Below, piece after piece: positions 36,235 to 44,253 of a stretch of DNA of 64,000 nucleotides. Location: positions 1,798,001-1,862,000 of the forward strand of contig OY970352.1 of assembly GCA_963718105.1 (NCBI GenBank), written 5' to 3'. The notes below the pieces were generated by a model, which saw only the letters and a list, made by a program, of their open reading frames with translations, did not search any database and had not been told where the DNA came from. The translations under genes were made by a program, and so were the position numbers. Every line of letters begins with the position of its first letter. Position 1 is the first letter of the stretch. The stretch is from DASYKT01 sp963718105. GTDB taxonomy: Bacteria > Acidobacteriota > Blastocatellia > Pyrinomonadales > Pyrinomonadaceae.

Positions 36235-36633
36235 CTATTCATCTCTGTTTGACGCGATCATCTCCAGCCGCTCTTCGCGCGTCATTTTCTTTTGATTATA
36301 GCCCGCATCGCCGTATGGCTTTTCCTTGTCCAGCCAGCAATCTTCCAGAAATTGAATATCGGCCTTGTAATTGTAATGAGGCTCATCGCGCGGCGTTATT
36401 TCTTCCAAAACCTCAAAGGCAAAATTTTCTTCGCCGTATTCCTTCCACTCTTTTTGCAGTGAAAGGCTGGGATGCACGCCGGCATTCAACTGAAACGTCG
36501 AACGGTTGATAAGGCCGGGCACATCGACGCTCGACGCGATGTAGATCTTGTCGTTCATCAGGTTCCGTATCTGAAAAACTCCCATCTGGCGATGCCCGAG
36601 TTTGTAATCGACTTTGGCCTGCTTTTTGTTCAT
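36235..36633 (-). CDS. GIY-YIG family nuclease-like protein
   Basis: 132 residues. GVFQIRN...KIYIASS corresponds to the GIY...YIG core, followed by the NRSTF arginine region and a FEVLEE glutamate. Relative to the classic motif, GIY reads GVF and YIG reads YIA, so catalytic efficiency is uncertain. The YKADIQFLEDCWLD tail is typical of a small stand-alone subgroup. The gene lies exactly between a family B repeat, whose arm ends at its start codon, and a family C repeat, within the scattered pdh region. Confidence 0.78.
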   Translation of the reverse strand: MNKKQAKVDYKLGHRQMGVFQIRNLMNDKIYIASSVDVPGLINRSTFQLNAGVHPSLSLQKEWKEYGEENFAFEVLEEITPRDEPHYNYKADIQFLEDCWLDKEKPYGDAGYNQKKMTREERLEMIASNRDE

Positions 36634-36760
36634 ATATGGAGCGCGGACATCTTGTCCGCAAAGCGCGGATCCTCCGCGCTGGTATAGCTATATGAAGCGC
36701 TCTTGGATTGATGCGCGATCGCCGCGCGACCGTTGCGGGCAGGATGCCCGCGCTCCATAT
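36634..36760. repeat. Family B repeat (GGAGCGC variant)
   Basis: Outer arms ATGGAGCGC and GCGCTCCAT. The left inner hairpin is CGGAC-ATCTT-GTCCG and the right CGGGC-AGGAT-GCCCG. Additional GCGCGGATCCTCCGCGC and CGCGATCGCCGCGCG palindromes are inside. It fills the whole gap between pdhB and the GIY-YIG gene. Confidence 0.85.
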
Positions 36761-37740
36761 TAAACGTAACAAACTTCTTTAATGCCGGCGATGATCTTGT
36801 CCACGCTCGGCAGCGCCAGCTCTTCCAGATTTTTGGCGTAGGGCATCGGCGCTTCGGCGGTCGAAATGCGCTTGACGGGCGCGTCCAGGTAATCGAAGGC
36901 CTCTTCCATTACCTTTTGTGAAATTTCGGCTCCCACGCTGGCAAAATAATGCGACTCTTCCGCGATCACCAGCCGGTTGGTTTTCTTCACCGAGTTGGCA
37001 ATGGTCTCCACGTCGAGCGGTTTGATCGTGCGCGGGTCGACCACTTCGACCGAGATGCCTTCTTCCTGAAGTTTCTCGGCGGCCTGCAGCGCGAGCGGCA
37101 CCGTCATCGAACGCGCCACTACCGTGCAGTCGGTCCCTTCGCGTTTTACATCGGCCACGCCCAGCGGAATGGTAAAATCTTCATCTTCGGGGACCTCGCT
37201 CTTAAGGCCGTACATACGTTCCTGTTCCAGAAACAGCACCGGGTTGTCGTCCCGGATGGCGGACTTTAACAAACCCTTCGCGTCAGCCGCAGTCGAGGGC
37301 ATCACGACTTTTAGCCCGGGGAAGTTGGCATAGAAAGCTTCCAGCGCCTGCGAGTGCTGTGACGAAACCTGAAAGGCAGAACCGTTGGGGCCGCGAAAAA
37401 CGATCGGCACCTTAAACTGCCCGCCCGACATATAGAGCATCTTGGCGGCGTGGTTGATGATCTGGTCGGCGGCCAGGATAGAGAAGTTAAAGGTCATAAA
37501 TTCGATGACCGGCCGCAGGCCCGCCATCGCCGCGCCGACACCCACGGCCGCAAAGCCGAGTTCCGTGATCGGTGTATCGATCACGCGCTTGTCGCCAAAT
37601 TCTTTCCACAACCCGCGTGTCACTTTATAAGCGCCGTCGTACTCGGCGACCTCTTCGCCCATTACGAAAACGTTTTCGTCTCTTAATATTTCTTCACGCA
37701 ATGCCTGATTGAGTGCATCGCGTATTGTCATGATTGCCAT
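36760..37740 (-). CDS. pdhB: Pyruvate dehydrogenase E1 component, beta subunit
   Basis: Forms the E1 heterotetramer with PdhA. 326 residues: N-terminal transketolase-like Pyr domain with MGEEVAEYDGAYKVTRGL and RVIDTPITELGFAAVGVGAAMAG, then a C-terminal transketolase_C domain with VEVVDPRTIKPLD and VIAEESH. These are clear E1-beta motifs. It starts 15 bases after a DUF2442 gene, which is unusual, and is separated from pdhA by about 2 kb of accessory genes. Confidence 0.95.
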   Translation of the reverse strand: MAIMTIRDALNQALREEILRDENVFVMGEEVAEYDGAYKVTRGLWKEFGDKRVIDTPITELGFAAVGVGAAMAGLRPVIEFMTFNFSILAADQIINHAAKMLYMSGGQFKVPIVFRGPNGSAFQVSSQHSQALEAFYANFPGLKVVMPSTAADAKGLLKSAIRDDNPVLFLEQERMYGLKSEVPEDEDFTIPLGVADVKREGTDCTVVARSMTVPLALQAAEKLQEEGISVEVVDPRTIKPLDVETIANSVKKTNRLVIAEESHYFASVGAEISQKVMEEAFDYLDAPVKRISTAEAPMPYAKNLEELALPSVDKIIAGIKEVCYV

Positions 37741-37755
37741 AATTCGTCAGCTATA

Positions 37756-38037
37756 TTACCCTAGTAAGGCGGTATCATTTTCCATCCACGCCGGTTTCAA
37801 CCCATAATAAAGAACATCAGGATCGATATCTGCTCCGTTTTCCCAGCAGATTGTACCGCTACGCGTATCTACTTTAACCGTCTGAAAGATTGTCAGGTCG
37901 TTCCTGATAGTTTCAAATATCTTGCCGTGCAAGTATGGCTTGAGATCGACCGATCTTGTTGTTCCATCGGTAAAGCGCAACTCAACGACAAAATCGTTTT
38001 CCGGTCTTACTGAATTAATTCTTACCAATTTGTCCAT
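37756..38037 (-). CDS. DUF2442 family protein
   Basis: 93 residues from ATG 38037. Conserved RFTDGTTRSVDLKPYLHGKIFE, then GTICWENGADIDPDVLYYGL, typical of DUF2442. An earlier TTG (38049) is possible but lies in the tail of the neighbouring gene. DUF2442 genes are often next to DUF4160 genes, as here, a pairing suggestive of a toxin-antitoxin-like unit (inference). Confidence 0.82.
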   Translation of the reverse strand: MDKLVRINSVRPENDFVVELRFTDGTTRSVDLKPYLHGKIFETIRNDLTIFQTVKVDTRSGTICWENGADIDPDVLYYGLKPAWMENDTALLG

Positions 38038-38041
38038 TACT

Positions 38042-38301
38042 TTACTCAAGCGGTTTTATGCGTACCAATGGCTCGCCATTTCTTGCTTTATTCCAATCCG
38101 ATACCAACTCTGCGCGATGAATGTCTGCCCATCCAAAACCAGATTGTGCGTCCTGCGAGGCAATGATCCGGAATAAATTTCTAAAGTATCTATCTTATAA
38201 AGCGCTTCGTGCTCACCATAGAGCGCATGAAAATGCGGCGGCGCATGGTCATTGAAGTACATATAGATAAAGATCCCGAAAAATTGGCTTATACATGGCA
38301 T
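38042..38301 (-). pseudogene. DUF4160 family gene with a probable frameshift
   Basis: The first part (ISQFFGIFIYMYFNDHAPPHFHALYG...GSLPRRTHNLVL) is a standard DUF4160 N-terminus. As read, the frame continues with unrelated residues to a stop at 38056. Shifting frame by one base near 38138 restores family-like sequence (WADIHRAELVSDWNKARNG) ending at TAA 38042-38044, five bases before the DUF2442 start. One base appears to be missing after LVL. It is either a real disruption or a sequencing error. Confidence 0.72.
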
Positions 38302-38324
38302 ATAATCCGTCAGCCGCTAAAAAT

Positions 38325-38831
38325 TTAAGATATCATCCGCGCGGCTTCTACCACCATCCATGCCGCGCCTGACTTTTTCCATTTAAGGTAGACCAGGTTG
38401 CTTGGTTTTCCTTCTGCTTTATCCCAGAGCATGAACTTGCCGCCTTCCACGGGAACCCACTTTTCTTTACGGTGGGCAAAAGCGTCGTAGAAATCGGGGT
38501 CTTCCTTTGACTTAATAAAAATGTCGCGATAATATCCCCCGCGTTTCGCGAAATCCGCCGAGAGCTTTCTGTATGAAAGCGTCGAATCCAGCATCGGCTT
38601 GTCGGCGTTACCGGCTTCGCCCTGATCGATAGTATTCATTATCCGCAGGCCGTCTTTGCGCGAGATAAAACTTAAAAACACGGAGGTGTTTTTAGTCTCG
38701 ATCGACTTGATGAATTTCTTCATCGCCGCTTCCAGTGACGTGGGCGCTTTGACCGTCGTCTGCGAATGAACGGATAAGGTCAACGCCAAAGTAATTAATA
38801 CTGCTATGAAAATCTTGGTCATCTTATACAT
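38325..38831 (-). CDS. Exported protein of unknown function
   Basis: 168 residues with a signal peptide (about 1-23, ending VHSQ). The mature part has a helical start (AAMKKFIKSIETKNTSVFLSF) and a C-terminal half with KSGAAWMVVEAARM, the feel of a small SnoaL/NTF2-like or DUF4440-type domain, but not convincingly so. Its start sits a few bases from a family A repeat, which occupies the expected promoter or RBS region. Confidence 0.7.
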   Translation of the reverse strand: MYKMTKIFIAVLITLALTLSVHSQTTVKAPTSLEAAMKKFIKSIETKNTSVFLSFISRKDGLRIMNTIDQGEAGNADKPMLDSTLSYRKLSADFAKRGGYYRDIFIKSKEDPDFYDAFAHRKEKWVPVEGGKFMLWDKAEGKPSNLVYLKWKKSGAAWMVVEAARMIS

Positions 38832-38969
38832 GAAGTCAGTACCGGGAACGCAGTGACCGGCTCACCAGCGTCAGCTCGTCTGTTTTTGATATGTCGTCGC
38901 TCGCAATATAGGCACAATTCGCTTCGCTCAAAGCCGGTTTCACCTACTTATGGGTTCCCGGTACTGACC
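38832..38969. repeat. Family A inverted repeat
   Basis: Left arm TCAGTACCGGGAACG...GTGACCGGC at 38832-38862, right arm GCCGG...TTCCCGGTACTGACC at 38933-38969 with a small insertion. The right arm overlaps the 3' end of the 133-residue membrane protein gene. Confidence 0.85.
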
Positions 38970-39345
38970 TTTCTTCTCGCACCTTTACCAGGCTCGTTAT
39001 AAATCCGATGGTAACTAATAAAAATCCCAGTCCTTTTACTGCTGCGACAGTGTTATTAGAAAACGCTGACGGATCCGGCGCTCCTGTTCTCATCATCTGA
39101 AGCTGAAAGAAAAAACTGGCGTACATCATTCCTAAAGTAAATCCCCACCCCGCAGCCAGGTATTTTTGCCCCGCGCGGGCGTTCCTACTTACCTGCCAGG
39201 CTCCAAAAAGAAGCAGGCCGCAAATAATATAATTATCAAAGAACGACGAAGGATCGTTTTGCCAGGTGCTCCAGCGCCGGTACGTTTCCAGCAGGGGAGC
39301 GATCACGCCGATCAATACCGCCAGGTTTCTGCTGAACTTGAGCAT
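38944..39345 (-). CDS. Small membrane protein of unknown function
   Basis: 133 residues with about four hydrophobic segments (10-22, 40-54, 65-85, 100-120). No family recognised. The last residues (ERSVPGTHK) and the stop codon are encoded by the arm of a family A repeat, so the C-terminus was apparently rewritten when the repeat arrived. Confidence 0.65.
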   Translation of the reverse strand: MLKFSRNLAVLIGVIAPLLETYRRWSTWQNDPSSFFDNYIICGLLLFGAWQVSRNARAGQKYLAAGWGFTLGMMYASFFFQLQMMRTGAPDPSAFSNNTVAAVKGLGFLLVTIGFITSLVKVREERSVPGTHK

Positions 39346-39354
39346 CTCTCACTG

Positions 39355-39813
39355 TCACCTCTCCGATTCGTCGAGTATCCAGGGGAGACGGGTTTCAAAT
39401 TCAACTTGAACCAGCTCCGTCCCTTTATCAAAAAAGCTAAGGTCACTGCCCCTCCTGAACCAGATCCTAAAACTCTCATTCAAATTCGTGATCTCGGTTT
39501 CAGGATCAACGGCCTGATTCGGCCCTCTCTTAATTATATTCCCCGCGAAATGAAACCAGCCGTTATAGTGCCGCGGACTATTATTAGGGTCATCAGTGGT
39601 AAAAGCTTCGCATTCCTTGCGATAGTCAATACCGACGACTTCAAAAAATTCCAGCGCCTCTTTCGGAAAAGCAATATCCTTTTGCCTGCGATAATTTTTG
39701 CAATCTCCGCAGGGGCAATCATCGGAGTTTCCGTCCTTTGTTTGGCCGTACGTTCGGCTGGTCAATTCAGGATCGACTTCAAATTCCCAACCACGAAACG
39801 AAACCCTAAGCAT
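39355..39813 (-). CDS. Uncharacterised protein with a CPCGDC cysteine motif
   Basis: 152 residues from ATG 39813. An earlier in-frame start would add 17 residues from inside pdhA. The motif DDCPCGDCKNYRRQ (about 33-46) resembles a small metal-binding site. Downstream are FPKEALEFFEVVGIDYRKE, a region with conserved NGWFHFAG, and an acidic end. I have seen similar hypothetical proteins but know no function. It overlaps the pdhA stop by about 8 bases, so it is cotranscribed and coupled. Confidence 0.7.
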   Translation of the reverse strand: MLRVSFRGWEFEVDPELTSRTYGQTKDGNSDDCPCGDCKNYRRQKDIAFPKEALEFFEVVGIDYRKECEAFTTDDPNNSPRHYNGWFHFAGNIIKRGPNQAVDPETEITNLNESFRIWFRRGSDLSFFDKGTELVQVEFETRLPWILDESER

Positions 39814-40873
39814 ACACATCCGTGAACAGTTCGCTCTCATCGGGGAACGGGCTTTCCTCGGCAAATTTCACCGCGCGCTCCACCGCCTCTTTCGCCCGGT
39901 TTTCGATGTCTTCATAATCCTTATCCGAAATTACCTCAGATTCCAGCAGGCTTTCCTTGAACAGATTTATCGGATCGCGCTGCTGGTATTTCTTTATCTC
40001 TTCCGGCGTGCGATATTTTCCCGGGTCGGACATCGAGTGCCCCATGTAGCGATAAGAACGGATCTCAAGCAGCGTCGGCAGCGATTCTTTTCGTGCTCGT
40101 TCAATCGCCCGCAGGCTTGCCTCGCGCACGGCCATCACATCCATGCCGTCGACAAATTCATTCGCCATTGCAAAAGAGTCGCCTTTCTTGGCGATGCTGC
40201 TGATGGACATGGCGCGTTTTTGCGAAGTGCCCATTCCGTACTGGTTATTCTCGCAGATGTAGATGATCGGCAGTTTCCAAAGCTGCGCCATGTTCAGCGA
40301 TTCGTGAAAGATGCCCTGGTTGACCGCCGCCTCGCCAAAAAAGCAAATTGTGACCTGGCCGCTGCCGCGATACTTCGCCGAATAGGCCATACCTGTCCCG
40401 ACGCCGATCTGGCCGCCGACGATCCCATGCCCGCCATAGAACTGGTGCTCGGCGCTGAACATGTGCATCGAGCCGCCTTTGCCTTTGACACAGCCGCCGG
40501 CCTTGCCGTAAAGCTCTGCCAGCACGGCCTCCGGCGTAATGCCTTTGACCATCGCCTGCACGTGGTCGCGATAGGCGGTAATGACCATGTCTTTCGGTTC
40601 CAGCGCCATCATCGAGCCAATGGCAATAGCTTCCTGGCCGCTGTAGAGATGGCAAAACCCGCCGATCTTGCCCATCCGGTAGACTTCGGCGCATTTCTCT
40701 TCAAAACGGCGCCCCAGCACCATCTGGTAGAGCATATCGAGCAGCAAACCGCGGTCCGTCGCTTTGATCAGCTTTCGCTGGGATTCTTTACGTTTTACGT
40801 ATTCTTTTTGCGCAACATCCGGATCGATGATATCGGTCATATCCTTAGCTGCTTTTTGTACGGTGGTACTCAT
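39806..40873 (-). CDS. pdhA: Pyruvate dehydrogenase E1 component, alpha subunit
   Basis: Thiamine-diphosphate subunit that decarboxylates pyruvate. 355 residues with YSGQEAIAIGSMMAL, YRDHVQAM, GKGGSMHMF, GGHGIVGGQIGVGTG and CENNQYGMGT, plus the RYMGHSMSDPGKYR phosphorylation-loop region. The ThDP/Mg motif, usually GDGA...N, reads GEAAVNQG (180-187), with Glu in place of the metal-binding Asp. Overall conservation argues that the gene is functional. It is the first gene of the scattered minus-strand pdh group. Confidence 0.94.
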   Translation of the reverse strand: MSTTVQKAAKDMTDIIDPDVAQKEYVKRKESQRKLIKATDRGLLLDMLYQMVLGRRFEEKCAEVYRMGKIGGFCHLYSGQEAIAIGSMMALEPKDMVITAYRDHVQAMVKGITPEAVLAELYGKAGGCVKGKGGSMHMFSAEHQFYGGHGIVGGQIGVGTGMAYSAKYRGSGQVTICFFGEAAVNQGIFHESLNMAQLWKLPIIYICENNQYGMGTSQKRAMSISSIAKKGDSFAMANEFVDGMDVMAVREASLRAIERARKESLPTLLEIRSYRYMGHSMSDPGKYRTPEEIKKYQQRDPINLFKESLLESEVISDKDYEDIENRAKEAVERAVKFAEESPFPDESELFTDVYA

Positions 40874-41030
40874 TATTTGATTTGATAAGGCAGGGAACGC
40901 CTGGGCGTACCGCGCCGGAGAATTTATTTTATAAAAACATATTAATTATAAGGGAGAACGGCAGTTATGCGCAATAAACATAACCTTAAAGTATTGGAAG
41001 CCGGAATAGATGACCATCGAAATGAAGTCA

Positions 41031-41148
41031 GTACCGGGAACGAAGTGACCGGCTTCCGGGATAAAATTTATCATCCTATTTATAGCTAAAGATTTAATAA
41101 ATCAGTGTTTCACTAGCCGGTCACTACGTTCCCGGTACTGACCCGTTA
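41031..41148. repeat. Family A inverted repeat
   Basis: Left arm TCAGTACCGGGAACG...GTGACCGGC (41033-41054), right arm GCCGGTCACTACG...CGGTACTGACC (about 41117-41144), AT-rich centre. Confidence 0.88.
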
Positions 41149-41312
41149 CTTTTGAAGACGCATAAAAACAGGAAAAAAATAATAAAATTAAAAGAAAAAG
41201 AGATAAATTTCACAACCGGCTTTAAATATTGAAAATATTATGCTTAAGCGAGGCAAGAGCGGAAAAATGCCTCATCTTGGGAGAAAAAGCCCGGTTTTGG
41301 AGCTTTCTGGTA

Positions 41313-41340
41313 TTGACAACTACATTGAGTTTCATTAAAT
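41313..41340 (+). promoter_or_regulatory. Candidate promoter of the small lipoprotein gene
   Basis: TTGACA (41313-41318), 16-base spacer, TTAAAT (41335-41340). A good sigma70-type match about 100 bases before the start codon. Confidence 0.5.
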
Positions 41341-41446
41341 TCGGCAATGTTCCCAAAAACAAATTAGATGGGAGGCGGTTAGAGGTTTGGCCGCGATCAT
41401 CATAATATATTTCAAAATTTTGAAAAAACAGGAGAAAAGAATCAGA

Positions 41447-41734
41447 ATGAAAAAGACTATAGCTCTCTCGACCGTATTGGCTCTGGCCGCTTTAGGCATG
41501 GCTTGCGGTGAACCCGCTCCGGCGACCAACGCCAATAAAGCGATCAACAGCGCCATGAACCAGGCTGCGAATCAGATGAAAGAAGCCGGAAACGTCATGA
41601 ATCAGGCTGTCAATCAAATGAAGGAAGCTACCAACACTGCGACCAACGCGGCCAAGGACGCTACCAACGCTGCTAAGGAAGTTGTTAAAGAAGCCACCAA
41701 CAAGCCGGCTGACAATACCAAAAAAGATCATTAA
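41447..41734 (+). CDS. Small lipoprotein with amphipathic Asn/Ala/Lys repeats
   Basis: 95 residues from ATG 41447, with GGAG upstream. The lipoprotein signal ends LGMAC (Cys 21). The mature part is built of repeating MNQAxNQMKEA and ATNAAKDATNAAKE units, an amphipathic helix similar in feel to LEA or entericidin-like envelope proteins. It ends in a Lys-rich tail. Likely an abundant outer-membrane or periplasmic stress lipoprotein, judged only by composition. A strong terminator follows. Confidence 0.75.
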   Translation: MKKTIALSTVLALAALGMACGEPAPATNANKAINSAMNQAANQMKEAGNVMNQAVNQMKEATNTATNAAKDATNAAKEVVKEATNKPADNTKKDH

Positions 41735-41753
41735 TCTTTTTAAGACTTCAAGT

Positions 41754-41786
41754 AAAAAGGCTCAGCCGTTTGGCTGGGCCTTTTTT
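41754..41786 (+). terminator. Rho-independent, bidirectional-looking terminator
   Basis: AAAAAGGCTCAGCC / GGCTGGGCCTTTTT stem around GTTT. A-run on the left and T-run on the right, between two convergent genes. Confidence 0.9.
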
Positions 41787-41808
41787 AATGAAACGGATCA
41801 CCATCGTG

Positions 41809-41929
41809 ATGAGGTCAGAACCGGGAACGGTAGTGACCGGGTTCTTATCCAAACGGACAGGATACGGTTAGTTTTTTTCGCTACGCTCATTTACCCGGTC
41901 ACTACCGTTCCCGGTTCTGACCCGTTGCT
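41809..41929. repeat. Family A inverted repeat (TCAGAACC subtype)
   Basis: Left arm TCAGAACCGGGAACGGTAG, right arm CTACCGTTCCCGGTTCTGA, exact complements, with a centre containing CGCTACGCTCATT. It lies between convergent genes. Confidence 0.9.
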
Positions 41930-41969
41930 TTTTCACTTCAATAGTATTACGGGCAACGCCCGGAGCGGC

Positions 41970-44048
41970 CTACACAGTCAATTGCTCAAGGAATCGTTCT
42001 TTGTCAGTGACCGGTTCCTGACAGGTAAAATTCTCGCAGACGAACGCCGTCGGAGCATCGCCGATCAGCTCCTTGCCCTCGAGAATAGGAAGAATGTCGG
42101 GATCGCCGTGCACGGCCGACATCACCAAAATTTTATCGGGAAGATAATTCAGGCGCAGCAGGTCATGCAGATCGCTTGCTTCCTGCCCGGCGTCATAAAG
42201 CAGCACCACTTCCTTAATGCCGCTCAGGTAAAAAGAAAGCGCGGAAAGCGCCCGCCCGAATGCCTGCGGGTATTTCATCAGGCTACTGCTTAGCAAACGA
42301 AAGATCGCGGCAGCGTAGCGGGAATATTTTTCGTCGCCGGTGATCTTTGAAAGCCGCGTCAATATTTCAGCCGCCACGGAATTACCGGATGGCGTAGCGT
42401 TGTCAAAAAAATCCTTGGAACGAACGATCAGCTCTTCGTGGCTGTTTCCGGTAAAATAAAATCCGCCGTCGTCTTCATCCCAAAATTCCGCGATCATTAC
42501 ATCGGCCAGTTGTTCAGCTTCTTTTAGCCAGCGCGTTTCGCCGGTCGTTTCAAATAAGACGAGCAGGCCTTCGATAAACAGCGAGTAGTCTTCCAGGTAG
42601 GCGTTTAACTTTGCCTTGCCGTTCCCATAGGTGCGCAGCAGGCGGTCCCCGCTACTAATGCCGCTGGTGCCGGCGCGCATGGTGCCTGAAATAAATTCGG
42701 CATTTTTTCGCGCGGCCGCAAGGTAATCGTCACGGCCCAAAACAAAACCGGCCTCGGCAAAGGCCGCCAGCATCAGGCCGTTCCAGGCCGTCAGTATCTT
42801 GTCATCGCGCATAGGTTTTATGCGGCCTTCGCGTACGTCAAAGAGCTTTTGTTTTCCTTCCGCTAATACTTGCGCCAGCGTTTCAACCGGCACATTAAGC
42901 TCTTTCGCCGAATCTTCGGGCGATTGGCGTTCGTGCAGGATAGATGTGTCGTGTTCGAAATTTCCGCTCTGGCTTACGTCATAATGAAAGCCGAAAAGCC
43001 GCGCGTTCTCTTCGCCGAGAATTTGCGTTATTTCCAACGGCGTCCAGACGAAAAACTTGCCTTCCTCGCCTTCGGAATCGGCATCCTGCGCCGAGTAAAA
43101 CCCGCCCAGCTCATCGGTCATTTCGCGCAGCACATAATCGAGTATCTCGCACGTCTTTTGTTTAAAATAATCTTCTTTTGTTATCTGCCACACGTGCAGG
43201 TACAGCCGCGCGAGCTGTGCATTGTCGTACAGCATCTTTTCAAAATGCGGGACGAGCCAGACAGCATCGACCGAGTAGCGGTGAAATCCTCCGCCGAGAT
43301 GATCGTACATTCCGCCGTCGGCCATTTTCCGGCAGGTGTGTGTCACGATCTGCAAAAGACCGTCATCTTTGCTTTGGTGAAACTGCCGCAGCAAAAATTC
43401 CAGCGTCAGGGGCGAGGGGAATTTCGGCGCTCCGCCAAATCCTCCGTTCGTGGCGTCGTAACCGCGAATGATCGACTTCTGCGCTCGTTCCAAGAGTTCC
43501 TGTGAGACGTTCGAGCCGTCGGCTTCAACCGATCCCACGCGCCGCAATTCTCCCAGCAATTCCGTTGTTGAATGAAGTATCTCATCGCGCTTATCGCGGT
43601 ATGATTCCGCCACGCTGATCAGCAGCCGCGGGAACCCCGGCATATTGTAGCGGTCGTAAGGCGGAAAATAGGTGCCGCCGAAAAAAGGATGGCCCTGCGG
43701 CGTGAGAAAGACGGTCATCGGCCAGCCGCCGCGCCCGGTCGTCAACTGGATAAAATTCATATAGATCTGGTCTATATCGGGGCGTTCTTCGCGGTCGACC
43801 TTGATGTTGACAAAATTCTCATTCATCAGCGCCGCGATCTCCTCGTTTTCAAACGACTCGTGCTCCATCACGTGGCACCAGTGACAGGCGGAATATCCCA
43901 CGCTCAGCAGCACCGGTTTATCTTCTGCTTTGGCGCGCGCGAAGGCTTCATCGCCCCAGGGATACCAATCGACCGGATTATACGCGTGCTGGAGAAGATA
44001 CGGGCTGGATTCGTCTATAAGGCGATTACTGCGCTTAGATGATTGCAT
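41970..44048 (-). CDS. YyaL/SPATA20-type thioredoxin-domain protein
   Basis: DUF255 family, 692 residues from ATG 44048. An earlier start would run into the upstream repeat. The N-terminal thioredoxin-like domain has SSPYLLQHAYNPVDWYPW and the CHWC motif (C55, C58). The long C-terminal part is an (alpha/alpha)6 glycosidase-like barrel with GGAPKFPSP, DHLGGGFHRYSVD and TPSGNSVAAE. Widely conserved; its role is debated (redox or sugar related). Cytoplasmic, no signal peptide. Confidence 0.9.
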   Translation of the reverse strand: MQSSKRSNRLIDESSPYLLQHAYNPVDWYPWGDEAFARAKAEDKPVLLSVGYSACHWCHVMEHESFENEEIAALMNENFVNIKVDREERPDIDQIYMNFIQLTTGRGGWPMTVFLTPQGHPFFGGTYFPPYDRYNMPGFPRLLISVAESYRDKRDEILHSTTELLGELRRVGSVEADGSNVSQELLERAQKSIIRGYDATNGGFGGAPKFPSPLTLEFLLRQFHQSKDDGLLQIVTHTCRKMADGGMYDHLGGGFHRYSVDAVWLVPHFEKMLYDNAQLARLYLHVWQITKEDYFKQKTCEILDYVLREMTDELGGFYSAQDADSEGEEGKFFVWTPLEITQILGEENARLFGFHYDVSQSGNFEHDTSILHERQSPEDSAKELNVPVETLAQVLAEGKQKLFDVREGRIKPMRDDKILTAWNGLMLAAFAEAGFVLGRDDYLAAARKNAEFISGTMRAGTSGISSGDRLLRTYGNGKAKLNAYLEDYSLFIEGLLVLFETTGETRWLKEAEQLADVMIAEFWDEDDGGFYFTGNSHEELIVRSKDFFDNATPSGNSVAAEILTRLSKITGDEKYSRYAAAIFRLLSSSLMKYPQAFGRALSALSFYLSGIKEVVLLYDAGQEASDLHDLLRLNYLPDKILVMSAVHGDPDILPILEGKELIGDAPTAFVCENFTCQEPVTDKERFLEQLTV

Positions 44049-44071
44049 AGGGAAATAATAACACGGCGGCT

Positions 44072-44252
44072 TATGGAGCGCGGGCATCCTGCCCGCAACG
44101 GACGCTCCCGCGTCCGAAGGTAGCGCCAGCGTCTCGCTGGCTGTCCGGTGGGCGTCTCGCCCACCTCGACTTAAATGTGAGAGCGTCCCGCTCTCACGAC
44201 AGCCGCCGAGACGGCGGCGTTACGGGCGGGCAGAGATGCCCGCGCTCCATAT
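44072..44252. repeat. Compound hairpin array (family B, longest copy)
   Basis: Outer arms ATGGAGCGCGGGC and GCCCGCGCTCCAT enclose at least five hairpins: GGACG/CGTCC, GCCAGC/GCTGGC, GGTGGGC/GCCCACC, GTGAGAGC/GCTCTCAC and GCCGCC/GGCGGC. Several have the same GTCTC or GAGAC loop core with unrelated stems. No open frame. Confidence 0.85.
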
Positions 44253-44253
44253 C

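Larger units (their letters stand above)
40874..41446. other. Intergenic region between divergent pdhA and a small lipoprotein gene
   Basis: About 570 bases. A family A repeat occupies 41031-41148. The flanks are AT-rich and contain the pdhA upstream region (40874-41030) and a lipoprotein promoter (41313-41340). No open frame that I trust. Confidence 0.65.

Noticed and set aside
39166..39825. Plus-strand 219-codon open frame
   Set aside because: Antisense to three minus-strand genes that fit the pdh order; the product has no recognisable motifs.
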